Source: Cladorhizidae sp. MBARI D1340-BT2 | Taxonomy: Eukaryota; Porifera; Demospongiae; Poecilosclerida; Cladorhizidae | DNA: 64,000 bases | Direction: 5' to 3' | Assembly: GCA_028752905.1 (NCBI GenBank) | Contig: JAQNBH010000011.1 | Span: 1,510,369 to 1,574,368 of the forward strand | In this document: positions 24,356 to 36,069 of the stretch, piece after piece | How the letters are laid out: each line of letters begins with the position of its first letter | Numbering within the stretch: position 1 is the stretch's first letter | Notes under the pieces: generated by a model | The model's input: only the letters and a program-made list of their open reading frames with translations | The model's database searches: none | What the model was told of the DNA's origin: nothing | Program-made: the position numbers and the translations under genes

Positions 24356-27300
24356 AGTGGACTAGAGGTTGACAAGGTGAAGTGGACTAGAGGTTGACAA
24401 GGTGAAGTGGACTAGAGGTTGACAAGGTGAAGTGGACTAGAGGTTGACAAGGTGAAGTGGACTAGAGGTTGACAAGGTGAAGTGGACTAGAGGTTGACAA
24501 GGTGAAGTGGACTAGAGGTTGACAAGGTGAAGTGGACTAGAGGTTGACAAGGTGAAGTGGACTAGAGGTTGACAAGGTGAAGTGGACTAGAGGTTGACAA
24601 GGTGAAGTGGACTAGAGGCTGACAAGGTGAAGTGGACTAGAGGTTGACAAGGTGAAGTGGACTAGAGGTTGACAAGGTGAAGTGGACTAGAGGTTGACAA
24701 GGTGAAGTGGACTAGAGGCTGACAAGGTGAAGTGGACTAGAGGTTGACAAGGTGAAGTGGACTAGAGGCTGACAAGGTGAAGTGGACTAGAGGTTGACAA
24801 GGTGAAGTGGACTAGAGGCTGACAAGGTGAAGTGGACTAGAGGTTGACAAGGTGAAGTGGACTAGAGGTTGACAAGGTGAAGTGGACTAGAGGTTGACAA
24901 GGTGAAGTGGACTAGAGGTTGACAAGGTGAAGTGGACTAGAGGTTGACAAGGTGAAGTGGACTAGAGGTTGACAAGGTGAAGTGGACTAGAGGTTGACAA
25001 GGTGAAGTGGACTAGAGGTTGACAAGGTGAAGTGGACTAGAGGTTGACAAGGTGAAGTGGACTAGAGGCTGACAAGGTGAAGTGGACTAGAGGTTGACAA
25101 GGTGAAGTGGACTAGAGGTTGACAAGGTGAAGTGGACTAGAGGCTGACAAGGTGAAGTGGACTAGAGGTTGACAAGGTGAAGTGGACTAGAGGCTGACAA
25201 GGTGAAGTGGACTAGAGGTTGACAAGGTGAAGTGGACTAGAGGTTGACAAGGTGAAGTGGACTAGAGGTTGACAAGGTGAAGTGGACTAGAGGTTGACAA
25301 GGTGAAGTGGACTAGAGGCTGACAAGGTGAAGTGGACTAGAGGTTGACAAGGTGAAGTGGACTAGAGGCTGACAAGGTGAAGTGGACTAGAGGTTGACAA
25401 GGTGAAGTGGACTAGAGGCTGACAAGGTGAAGTGGACTAGAGGTTGACAAGGTGAAGTGGACTAGAGGTTGCCAAGGTGAAGTGGACTAGAGGCTGACAA
25501 GGTGAAGTGGACTAGAGGTTGACAAGGTGAAGTGGACTAGAGGTTGCCAAGGTGAAGTGGACTAGAGGTTGACAAGGTGAAGTGGACTAGAGGTTGACAA
25601 GGTGAAGTGGACTAGAGGTTGACAAGGTGAAGTGGACTAGAGGTTGACAAGGTGAAGTGGACTAGAGGTTGACAAGGTGAAGTGGACTAGAGGTTGCCAA
25701 GGTGAAGTGGACTAGAGGTTGACAAGGTGAAGTGGACTAGAGGTTGACAAGGTGAAGTGGACTAGAGGTTGACAAGGTGAAGTGGACTAGAGGTTGACAA
25801 GGTGAAGTGGACTAGAGGTTGACAAGGTGAAGTGGACTAGAGGTTGACAAGGTGAAGTGGACTAGAGGTCGACAAGGTGAAGTGGACTAGAGGTTGACAA
25901 GGTGAAGTGGACTAGAGGCTGACAAGGTGAAGTGGACTAGAGGTTGACAAGGTGAAGTGGACTAGAGGTTGACAAGGTGAAGTGGACTAGAGGTTGACAA
26001 GGTGAAGTGGACTAGAGGTTGACAAGGTGAAGTGGACTAGAGGTTGACAAGGTGAAGTGGACTAGAGGTTGACAAGGTGAAGTGGACTAGAGGTTGACAA
26101 GGTGAAGTGGACTAGAGGTTGACAAGGTGAAGTGGACTAGAGGTTGACAAGGTGAAGTGGACTAGAGGTTGACAAGGTGAAGTGGACTAGAGGTTGACAA
26201 GGTGAAGTGGACTAGAGGTTGACAAGGTGAAGTGGACTAGAGGTTGACAAGGTGAAGTGGACTAGAGGCTGACAAGGTGAAGTGGACTAGAGGTTGACAA
26301 GGTGAAGTGGACTAGAGGTTGACAAGGTGAAGTGGACTAGAGGTTGACAAGGTGAAGTGGACTAGAGGTTGACAAGGTGAAGTGGACTAGAGGTTGACAA
26401 GGTGAAGTGGACTAGAGGCTGACAAGGTGAAGTGGACTAGAGGTTGACAAGGTGAAGTGGACTAGAGGCTGACAAGGTGAAGTGGACTAGAGGTTGACAA
26501 GGTGAAGTGGACTAGAGGTTGACAAGGTGAAGTGGACTAGAGGTTGACAAGGTGAAGTGGACTAGAGGTTGACAAGGTGAAGTGGACTAGAGGTTGACAA
26601 GGTGAAGTGGACTAGAGGCTGCCAAGGTGAAGTGGACTAGAGGCTGACAAGGTGAAGTGGACTAGAGGTTGACAAGGTGAAGTGGACTAGAGGTTGACAA
26701 GGTGAAGTGGACTAGAGGTTGACAAGGTGAAGTGGACTAGAGGCTGACAAGGTGAAGTGGACTAGAGGTTGACAAGGTGAAGTGGACTAGAGGTTGACAA
26801 GGTGAAGTGGACTAGAGGTTGACAAGGTGAAGTGGACTAGAGGCTGACAAGGTGAAGTGGACTAGAGGTTGACAAGGTGAAGTGGACTAGAGGTTGACAA
26901 GGTGAAGTGGACTAGAGGCTGACAAGGTGAAGTGGACTAGAGGTTGACAAGGTGAAGTGGACTAGAAGTTGACAAGGTGAAGTGGACTAGAGGTTGACAA
27001 GGTGAAGTGGACTAGAGGTTGACAAGGTGAAGTGGACTAGAGGTTGACAAGGTGAAGTGGACTAGAGGCTGACAAGGTGAAGTGGACTAGAGGCTGACAA
27101 GGTGAAGTGGACTAGAGGTTGACAAGGTGAAGTGGACTAGAGGTTGACAAGGTGAAGTGGACTAGAGGTTGACAAGGTGAAGTGGACTAGAGGTTGACAA
27201 GGTGAAGTGGACTAGAGGTTGACAAGGTGAAGTGGACTAGAGGTTGACAAGGTGAAGTGGACTAGAGGCTGACAAGGTGAAGTGGACTAGAGGTTGACAA

Positions 27301-30300
27301 GGTGAAGTGGACTAGAGGTTGCCAAGGTGAAGTGGACTAGAGGTTGACAAGGTGAAGTGGACTAGAGGTTGACAAGGTGAAGTGGACTAGAGGTTGACAA
27401 GGTGAAGTGGACTAGAGGTTGCCAAGGTGAAGTGGACTAGAGGTTGACAAGGTGAAGTGGACTAGAGGTTGACAAGGTGAAGTGGACTAGAGGTTGACAA
27501 GGTGAAGTGGACTAGAGGTTGACAAGGTGAAGTGGACTAGAGGTTGACAAGGTGAAGTGGACTAGAGGTTGACAAGGTGAAGTGGACTAGAGGTTGACAA
27601 GGTGAAGTGGACTAGAGGTTGACAAGGTGAAGTGGACTAGAGGTTGACAAGGTGAAGTGGACTAGAGGTTGACAAGGTGAAGTGGACTAGAGGTTGACAA
27701 GGTGAAGTGGACTAGAGGTTGACAAGGTGAAGTGGACTAGAGGCTGACAAGCTGAAGTGGACTAGAGGTTGACAAGGTGAAGTGGACTAGAGGTTGACAA
27801 GGTGAAGTGGACTAGAGGTTGACAAGGTGAAGTGGACTAGAGGTTGACAAGGTGAAGTGGACTAGAGGTTGACAAGGTGAAGTGGACTAGAGGTTGACAA
27901 GGTGAAGTGGACTAGAGGTTGCCAAGGTGAAGTGGACTAGAGGTTGACAAGGTGAAGTGGACTAGAGGTTGACAAGGTGAAGTGGACTAGAGGTTGACAA
28001 GGTGAAGTGGACTAGAGGTTGACAAGGTGAAGTGGACTAGAGGTTGACAAGGTGAAGTGGACTAGAGGTTGACAAGGTGAAGTGGACTAGAGGTTGACAA
28101 GGTGAAGTGGACTAGAGGTTAACAAGGTGAAGTGGACTAGAGGTTGCCAAGGTGAAGTGGACTAGAGGTTGACAAGGTGAAGTGGACTAGAGGTTGCCAA
28201 GGTGAAGTGGACTAGAGGTTGACAAGGTGAAGTGGACTAGAGGTTGACAAGGTGAAGTGGACTAGAGGTTGCCAAGGTGAAGTGGACTAGAGGTTGACAA
28301 GGTGAAGTGGACTAGAGGTTGACAAGGTGAAGCGGACTAGAGGCTGACAAGGTGAAGTGGACTAGAGGTTGACAAGGTGAAGTGGACTAGAGGTTGACAA
28401 GGTGAAGTGGACTAGAGGTTGACAAGGTGAAGTGGACTAGAGGTTGCCAAGGTGAAGTGGACTAGAGGTTGACAAGGTGAAGTGGACTAGAGGTTGACAA
28501 GGTGAAGTGGACTAGAGGTTGACAAGGTGAAGTGGACTAGAGGTTGACAAGGTGAAGTGGACTAGAGGTTGACAAGGTGAAGTGGACTAGAGGTTGACAA
28601 GGTGAAGTGGACTAGAGGTTGACAAGGTGAAGTGGACTAGAGGTTGCCAAGGTGAAGTGGACTAGAGGTTGACAAGGTGAAGTGGACTAGAGGTTGACAA
28701 GGTGAAGTGGACTAGAGGTTGACAAAGTGAAGTGGACTAGAGGTTGCCAAGGTGAAGTGGACTAGAGGTTGCCAAGGTGAAGTGGACTAGAGGTTGACAA
28801 GGTGAAGTGGACTAGAGGTTGACAAGGTGAAGTGGACTAGAGGTTGACAAGGTGAAGTGGACTAGAGGTTGCCAAGGTGAAGTGGACTAGAGGTTGACAA
28901 GGTGAAGTGGACTAGAGGTTGCCAAGGTGAAGTGGACTAGAGGTTGACAAGGTGAAGTGGACTAGAGGTTGACAAGGTGAAGTGGACTAGAGGTTGCCAA
29001 GGTGAAGTGGACTAGAGGTTGACAAGGTGAAGTGGACTAGAGGTTGACAAGGTGAAGTGGACTAGAGGTTGACAAGGTGAAGTGGACTAGAGGTTGACAA
29101 GGTGAAGTGGACTAGAGGTTGACAAGGTGAAGTGGACTAGAGGTTGACAAGGTGAAGTGGACTAGAGGTTGACAAGGTGAAGTGGACTAGAGGTTGACAA
29201 GGTGAAGTGGACTAGAGGTTGCCAAGGTGAAGTGGACTAGAGGTTGACAAGGTGAAGTGGACTAGAGGTTGACAAGGTGAAGTGGACTAGAGGTTGCCAA
29301 GGTGAAGTGGACTAGAGGTTGACAAGGTGAAGTGGACTAGAGGTTGACAAGGTGAAGTGGACTAGAGGCTGACAAGGTGAAGTGGACTAGAGGTTGACAA
29401 GGTGAAGTGGACTAGAGGTTGACAAGGTGAAGTGGACTAGAGGTTGACAAGGTGAAGTGGACTAGAGGTTGCCAAGGTGAAGTGGACTAGAGGTTGACAA
29501 GGTGAAGTGGACTAGAGGTTGACAAGGTGAAGTGGACTAGAGGTTGACAAGGTGAAGTGGACTAGAGGTTGACAAGGTGAAGTGGACTAGAGGTTGACAA
29601 GGTGAAGTGGACTAGAGGTTGACAAGGTGAAGTGGACTAGAGGTTGACAAGGTGAAGTGGACTAGAGGTTGACAAGGTGAAGTGGACTAGAGGTTGACAA
29701 GGTGAAGTGGACTAGAGGTTGCCAAGGTGAAGTGGACTAGAGGTTGACAAGGTGAAGTGGACTAGAGGTTGACAAGGTGAAGTGGACTAGAGGTTGACAA
29801 GGTGAAGTGGACTAGAGGTTGACAAGGTGAAGTGGACTAGAGGCTGACAAGGTGAAGTGGACTAGAGGTTGACAAGGTGAAGTGGACTAGAGGCTGACAA
29901 GGTGAAGTGGACTAGAGGCTGACAAGGTGAAGTGGACTAGAGGTTGACAAGGTGAAGTGGACTAGAGGCTGACAAGGTGAAGTGGACTAGAGGTTGACAA
30001 GGTGAAGTGGACTAGAGGCTGACAAGGTGAAGTGGACTAGAGGTTGACAAGGTGAAGTGGACTAGAGGTTGACAAGGTCAAGTGGACTAGAGGCTGACAA
30101 GGTGAAGTGGACTAGAGGTTGACAAGGTGAAGTGGACTAGAGGCTGCCAAGGTGAAGTGGACTAGAGGTTGCCAAGATGAAGTGGACTAGAGGTTGACAA
30201 GGTGAAGTGGACTAGAGGTTGACAAGGTGAAGTGGACTAGAGGTTGACAAGGTGAAGTGGACTAGAGGTTGACAAGGTGAAGTGGACTAGAGGTTGACAA

Positions 30301-31812
30301 GGTGAAGTGGACTAGAGGTTGACAAGGTGAAGTGGACTAGAGGTTGCCAAGGTGAAGTGGACTAGAGGTTGACAAGGTGAAGTGGACTAGAGGCTGACAA
30401 GGTGAAGTGGACTAGAGGTTGACAAGGTGAAGTGGACTAGAGGCTGACAAGGTGAAGTGGACTAGAGGTTGACAAGGTGAAGTGGACTAGAGGTTGACAA
30501 GGTGAAGTGGACTAGAGGTTGACAAGGTGAAGTGGACTAGAGGTTGACAAGGTGAAGTGGACTAGAGGTTGACAAGGTGAAGTGGACTAGAGGTTGACAA
30601 AGTGAAGTGGACTAGAGGTTGACAAGGTGAAGTGGACTAGAGGTTGACAAGGTGAAGTAGAGGTTGACAAGGTGAAGTGGACTAGAGGCTGACAAGGTGA
30701 AGTAGAGGTTGACAAGGTGAAGTGGACTAGAGGCTGACAAGGTGAAGTGGACTAGAGGTTGCCAAGGTGAAGTGGACTTGAGGTTGACGAGGTGAAGTGG
30801 ACTAGAGGTTGACAAGGTGAAGTGGACTAGAGGTTGACAAGGTGAAGTGGACTAGAGGTTGACAAGGTGAAGTGGACTAGGTTGACAAGGTGAAGTGGAC
30901 TAGAGGCTGACAAGGTGAAGTGGACTAGAGGTTGACAAGGTGAAGTGGACTAGAGGTTGACAAGGTGAAGTGGAGTAGAGGCTGACAAGGTGAAGTGGAC
31001 TAGAGGCTGACAAGGTGAAGTGGACTAGAGGTTGACAAGGTGAAGTGGACTAGAGGCTGACAAGGTGAAGTGGACTAGAGGCTGACAAGGTGAAGTGGAC
31101 TAGAGGCTGACAAGGTGAAGTGGACTAGAGGTTGACAAGGTGAAGTGGACTAGAGGCTGACAAGGTGAAGTGGACTAGAGGTTGACAAGGTGAAGTGGAG
31201 TAGAGGCTGACAAGGTGAAGTGGACTAGAGGCTGACAAGGTGAAGTGGACTAGAGGCTGACAAGGTGAAGTGGACTAGAGGCTGACAAGGTGAAGTGGAC
31301 TAGAGGTTGACAAGGTGAAGTGGACTAGAGGTTGACAAGGTGAAGTGGACTAGAGGTTGACAAGGTGAAGTGGACTAGAGGTTGACAAGGTGAAGTGGAC
31401 TAGAGGTTGACAAGGTGAAGTGGACTAGGTTGACAAGGTGAAGTGGACTAGAGGCTGACAAGGTGAAGTGGACTAGAGGTTGACAAGGTGAAGTGGACTA
31501 GAGGTTGACAAGGTGAAGTGGACTAGAGGTTGACAAGGTGAAGTGGACTAGAGGTTGACAAGGTGAAGTGGACTAGAGGTTGACAAGGTGAAGTGGACTA
31601 GAGGTTGACAAGGTGAAGTGGACTAGAGGCTGACAAGGTGAAGTGGACTAGAGGTTGACAAGGTGAAGTGGACTAGAGGTTGACAAGGTGAAGTGGACTA
31701 GAGGTTGACAAGGTGAAGTGGACTAGAGGTTGACAAGGTGAAGTGGACTAGAGGTTGACAAGGTGAAGTGGACTAGAGGTTGACAAGGTGAAGTGGACTA
31801 GAGGTTGACAAG
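24356..31812. repeat. Giant 25-bp minisatellite, about 298 copies
   Basis: The unit reads GACTAGAGGTTGACAAGGTG plus AAGTG, with three common versions of the middle (GTTGACAA, GCTGACAA, GTTGCCAA). Shortened units (AAGTAGAGG, ACTAGGTTG) cluster near 30657-31430. The array begins right at the outer end of the Academ-like element. Both strands carry stop codons in most frames. Not coding. Confidence 0.98.
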
Positions 31813-31964
31813 TCACCATGTGGTGAGAGCCACACCCTCACCTAATCAAGCAAGGGGGAAATATAAACGGATTTTTGGGGTCCATGTGTTTTTGGTTGTT
31901 TCCTGTCGTCTTCTTCCTCACTGTTGCTTCCTTGCTAGTCAGTCCAAGTCGAGTTGGTCGAGTC

Positions 31965-32175
31965 AGTATGTAGTTATATAGCTTGTGTACATAGTTATGT
32001 AGCTATATATAGCTTATGTACATAGTTATGTAGCTATATATAGCTTATGTACATAGTTATGTAGCTATATATAGCTTATGTACATAGTTATGTAGCTATA
32101 TAGCTTGTTATGTATCTATATAGCTTGTGTACATAGTTATGTATCTGTATAGCTTGTGTACATAGTTATGTATAG
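31965..32175. repeat. ~32-bp AT-rich repeat (left part, split by transposons)
   Basis: Copies of TGTACATAGTTATGTAGC with TATATATAGCTTA. The same repeat resumes at 32437-32521 and 34598-34735, so later elements landed inside one array. The stretch 31813-31964 is unremarkable. Confidence 0.9.
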
Positions 32176-32312
32176 GATAGCCTATACAAAAGAGTCGGTT
32201 ATGCGCCTATGTAACCTCCGAGTTTGCGGTTACCCCGAGGCGAAGCCGAGGAATGTAACAGCAAACGAGTAGGTTACACTGGCGCTTAACTGACTCTTTT
32301 GTATAGGCTATC
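32176..32312. mobile_element. Fold-back MITE-like element
   Basis: Arms of about 42 bp (32176-32217 and 32271-32312) are inverted copies. The outer 21 bases, starting GATAGCCTATACAAAAGAGT, match exactly. The loop also pairs partly and includes CCGAGGCGAAGCCGAGG. No coding capacity. Confidence 0.75.
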
Positions 32313-32313
32313 T

Positions 32314-32436
32314 TACTTATACTACATTGTGCACACGCTAAACTACATGCGGTTAAAAGTGTAGGTTACGCGCCTATGTAACCTATAGTTATTAACCAAT
32401 CAGATTAGCCACAGATCACGTGATGTAGTATAAGTA
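32314..32436. mobile_element. Second fold-back element, adjoining the first
   Basis: Outer arms TACTTATACTACAT (32314) and ATGTAGTATAAGTA (to 32436) are exact inverted repeats. Inside, GGTTACGCGCCTATGTAACC forms a hairpin and resembles the arm of the neighbouring fold-back. Confidence 0.55.
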
Positions 32437-32523
32437 GCTATATATAGCTTATGTACTAGTTATGTAGCTATATAGCTTATGTATATCTATATGTAGCTAT
32501 ATATGTACAACATTATGTAGCTA

Positions 32524-34597
32524 CCGTATTTGCCGGAGTATAAGTCGCAGTAAGCAGCTCCAAATCTTCTTCTCCAATTGAGGGTGCGACTTATAATCCA
32601 AACGTGTCGCTTTTGCTTAAACAACTGGGCGGGGTCTCTAGTGGCACGTGTGTCGATAAAATGTCTGGAAAGTGAATGAGTTACACTGCTGGCTTTAAGC
32701 TCAAAGTAGTTGGGTATGCAGAGAAGTTCGGAAACAGAGCAGCGGAAAGAGAGTATAGAGTTAGTGAAAAATCGGTCAGGGACTGGAGAAAGAAGAAGAG
32801 TGTGTTGACATCTGCTAGAGTTGGAGTATCGGCTTACTGGCCAGAACTTGAAAGTAAACTGCAGGACGCTGGACAAGCGCTTGAATGGAATAGGTATTTC
32901 TGGGACCATGATTAGACTAAAGGCGAAGTTGATGGCCAAAGACATGTCTCCAGAAGATGTTGAAGATTTTACTGGCTCTACCTCTTGGCTATACAGATTC
33001 ATGAAGAGAAAAGGACTTGTTCTTCGACAGAGAACAAAAATAGCACAGCGTCTACCTCAAGAATTTGAAGACAAAATCATAAGCTTCCAATGGATGACGA
33101 TAACAATGAGGAAGGAGAACGGTTATGAAATGCAGCAGATTGGGAACATGGATGAAACACCCCTGAACTTTGATATGCCACCATCTCGTACAGTTAATGC
33201 AGTTGGTGAGAAATCTATCCTGATAAAAACTACAGAAAATGGGGGGAAAAATCACTTTACAGTGACGTTATCATGTCTAGCTGATGGCACTAAGCTAAAG
33301 CCCATGATTATCTTCAAACGGAAGACGTTTCCCAAAGAAATGAATCCATCTGGTGTTCTAGTTCATGTTCAGGAGAAAGGCTGGATGGAAGAAAATGGGA
33401 TGAAGATGTGGATTGAAAAAGTGTGGAATCAACGTCCAGGAGGTTATTCCAAAAAGAAAGCCTGTCTTGTCCTTCATATGCACCTTATGGATTCCATCAA
33501 GAAGAAGCTACAGCAAGGAAACACAGATGTTGCCTTCATTCCTGGTGGATTAACAAGTCAGTTGCAACCACTTGATGTTTCCATCAGCAAACCCTTCAAA
33601 GGGAAGGTGAGAACACTGTGGTCTGATTGGATGGCTGGTTCAACTGATCATGCGCTTACCAAAGGAGGCAGGCTAAGGAAACCCTCTATAACATTGTGGT
33701 GCCAGTGGGTCCTGAAGGCGTGGGAGGAAATTGATCCAGCTATTATCATCAAGGCCTTCAAGAAGTGCATCATCTCTAATGCTATGGATGGAGACGGTGT
33801 GCTTTATGAAGATGACAGCGATGATAGTGGTGATCCTCCTTTTGCTGATATCGATCAAGATTCAGAGGACTGTGACGATATTGCACAGAATGATATTGAC
33901 ACATAATCATAGAATTGACAAGATACACATGCACACTACTGTATGCACCATTTCTACATGATATAATTATTTCAATTTCTACATGATATAATTATTTCAA
34001 TTTCTACATGATATAATTATTTCAATTTCTACATGATATAATTATTTTAGTTTCTACATGTAGCTAACTAGGAGTAGTAATAGTCTTTTTCTTGTTTGCC
34101 ATCACTTTCACCAGCCTTTTGATCATGGTTGGCTTTGCTCCGAAGGTACACACAAGGAACCACTACACCTGTGTTGAGAACATCGCAAAATTTTCTTCTT
34201 CCTGTAATTTGTAATTTCACAGGTAATACGACCTCCATGCTGTAGAAAATAGAAGGCTACTCTCGAGAATTCCCATGGCAAATGTCCGACGACAATAGTA
34301 CGCGAAGAGTAGTAGCAACCGCGTAGGAATCGTGGGTATTTTGCGCTTCAGATTGGACCAGCAGGAACTGTCCTAAATGAGGTGTCCAAGTGTTCTTATA
34401 GACATGGTGTCCTCGTACTGAACTTTCCAGTTGGAAGCTTTCTTCCTCTTCCAGCCATGCTCATTCGTCTCGTGTAGTCGAAACTTAACCTATTGTCATT
34501 GCGCTTTATTTAGCATGCGACCTATACTCCAACTATTATAGAGTTTCAAAATGATGGCCAACTTTGGTGGGTGCGACTTATACTCTGGCAAATACGG
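32524..34597 (+). mobile_element. Tigger/pogo-type Tc1-mariner transposon
   Basis: A 2074-bp element flanked by TA (32522-32523 and 34598-34599). Terminal inverted repeats of 26 bp (32524-32549 and 34572-34597) differ at one base and include TATTTGCC and GTATAAGTCGCA. The terminal motif is echoed in inverted orientation inside the left end (GTGCGACTTATAATCC near 32580) and again near 34515 (GCGACCTATACTCC). It encodes one pogo-family transposase relic. The 3' part holds a ~27-bp repeat (TTTCTACATGATATAATTAT, about 33950-34060). It inserted into the AT-rich 32-bp array. Confidence 0.9.
32676..33906 (+). pseudogene. Tigger/pogo DDE transposase, frameshifted
   Basis: The N-terminal part (from 32676) is a CENP-B/pogo-type helix-turn-helix (SYTAGFKLKVVGYAEKFGNR ... 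VSEKSVRDWRKKK). The frame shifts near 32855-32875, and the rest runs in another frame to 33906. It includes NGIGISGTMIRLKA, GNMDETP (first catalytic Asp, 33151-33153), RPGG, IPGGLTSQLQPLDVSI (third Asp, 33574-33576) and an acidic tail. At the second acidic position, where the family reads LVLD or LVWD, this copy has LVLH (His at 33475-33477). An ATG just upstream of 32676 runs into a stop after four codons. So there is at least one frameshift and one lost catalytic residue, and the copy is inactive. Confidence 0.88.
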
Positions 34598-34735
34598 TAT
34601 ATAGCTTATGTACATAGTTATATAGCTGTATAGCTTATGTACATAGTTATGTAGCTTATGTACATAGTAATGTAGCTATATAGCTTGTGTACATAGTTAT
34701 GTATCTGTATATAGCTTATGTATATAAAGTTTGTG
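34598..34735. repeat. ~32-bp AT-rich repeat (right part)
   Basis: Continuation of the array at 31965-32521 (TATAGCTTATGTACATAGTT) beyond the Tigger insertion. Confidence 0.88.
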
Positions 34736-34769
34736 AATGTTTGTTTATTTAATCTGATGGTAACTGTCA

Positions 34770-34897
34770 CCATGCCCCTCCCTCTCTGCCTGCTCCTCCC
34801 TATCTCTGCCCCTCCTCTCTCTCCCCTCCCCTCCTCTCCCTCCCCACCACCTCCTCTCTCTCCCTCCCCCTCCTCTCTCTTCCTACCACCTCCCCAG
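34770..34897 (+). promoter_or_regulatory. Long pyrimidine tract and 3' splice site
   Basis: About 120 nt of almost pure C/T (CTCTCTCCCCTCCCCTCC type) ending CCTCCCCAG|GTGGAC. A very strong polypyrimidine tract closing a ~16.7-kb intron. Confidence 0.8.
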
Positions 34898-35734
34898 GTG
34901 GACATTTTTTCCTTTGGCCTGGTGCTCCATGCTGTGGTGACTGGGCGTCGGCTCTTTGCTGGTATAGTCAACAAGCAGGAGCAGCTACGCCTCCTCTACC
35001 AAGCCAACTTCCCACAGCTCAGCGCTGCTTTGGCTGATGCTCTGAGCGACTCAGATTCCTTCCCCATCTCCTCCTCTTCCTCCTCAGCTCAACTTTCCTC
35101 CTTGCTGGACGAGGCTGGCCGACATTTAGCTGCACGTACAGATATCATCTCATCCTGTCACTCTGTGTGCATGCAACCACTCATGGAGAGTTGCCTAGGC
35201 AACAGACCTGAGGACCGACCCTCTGCACAGGGTCTTTGTAGCTCGCTACTCCTCTGTCCTGGCTCCACCCCTCAGCGTGATTATTACATCACTCACCACA
35301 TCAACTGCTCCTCCCATTGTCCCTTGGAAGAGGTGGTGGTGGGTCTTCAGGACGACCTGCCTGACCATGTGATCCTGTTCCCCACCGACACCTGGCAGAT
35401 GAGACGGGTGCCCACCCCGTACATTGGAGAGAAGTTCTGCTGTCTCCACGTGGCTGGACGAGAAGTGTTCCTCGCTTCCAAAGAATCCAAACTTCTCTAC
35501 TCCTTTGACCTCCCATCCCTCCAATCCGGGCACATTTTGCAATACCCACTTGACGGCACACCCTTCTGTCTTCTCTCCTACGAGGGGGTGGGAGGAGTCA
35601 CTTTGGCCGTGGGTATGAGTGGATCCAAGGTGGCCTTGTTCTCTAGTCCGACTGGGGCTGCCATGGGGGGGAAAGGAACCGAAGGAGATCGGATAGGTGG
35701 GCACTTATTGGAGACTCCTCCACTTGTCAGACAG
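34898..35734 (+). CDS. LRRK1: LRRK1-like Roco kinase, kinase C-lobe and start of WD40-like region
   Basis: 279 codons, phase 0 both ends (acceptor CCCAG|GTGGAC, donor GACAG|GTAAAT at 35735). It opens VDIFSFGLVLHAVVTGRRLF, which completes YDEK from exon 4 and matches the LRRK kinase helix-F region. A Ser-rich insert (SDSDSFPISSSSSS) follows. The kinase closes with MESCLGNRPEDRPSAQGLCS, where RP.DRPSA is the conserved end of the C-lobe. From about residue 130 the chain becomes beta-rich (VILFPTDTWQMRR, KFCCLHVAGREVFLASKESK, GGVTLAVGMSGSKVALFSS), as in the WD40-type C-terminal domain of LRRK proteins. Confidence 0.92.
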
Positions 35735-36069
35735 GTAAATAAAGATGAGAGATGTGGGGAAGTTTGTTTGGTTTGTACTGGAAATGAGCTTGAGTTCATT
35801 GATGTGTTGTGCAGTCAGATGAGTTAGCTTCACGCAGCGTAGGTGCTGGTGTCCTGGGGATGTGTTCTTGTTACATAGTTGGCATTGCCTGTAATCCCTA
35901 CAAGCAAACATGCTCTCTTATTCTGCTGTCATTAAACATGAAGCTAGCCGGCAGCTTCATGCCCTGCAGCAGCTGCAGTATAGCCTCTAATAGATGCTGA
36001 GTGGCTAAGCCTCTTTAATAGAAGCTGAGTGGCTAGTGTTGGTCAATGTTTTGGAAGAGCGGTCACATA

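Noticed and set aside
24356..31812. CRISPR-like array
   Set aside because: Units are directly contiguous without unique spacers, and the context is an animal gene. It is a minisatellite. The same holds for the other arrays.
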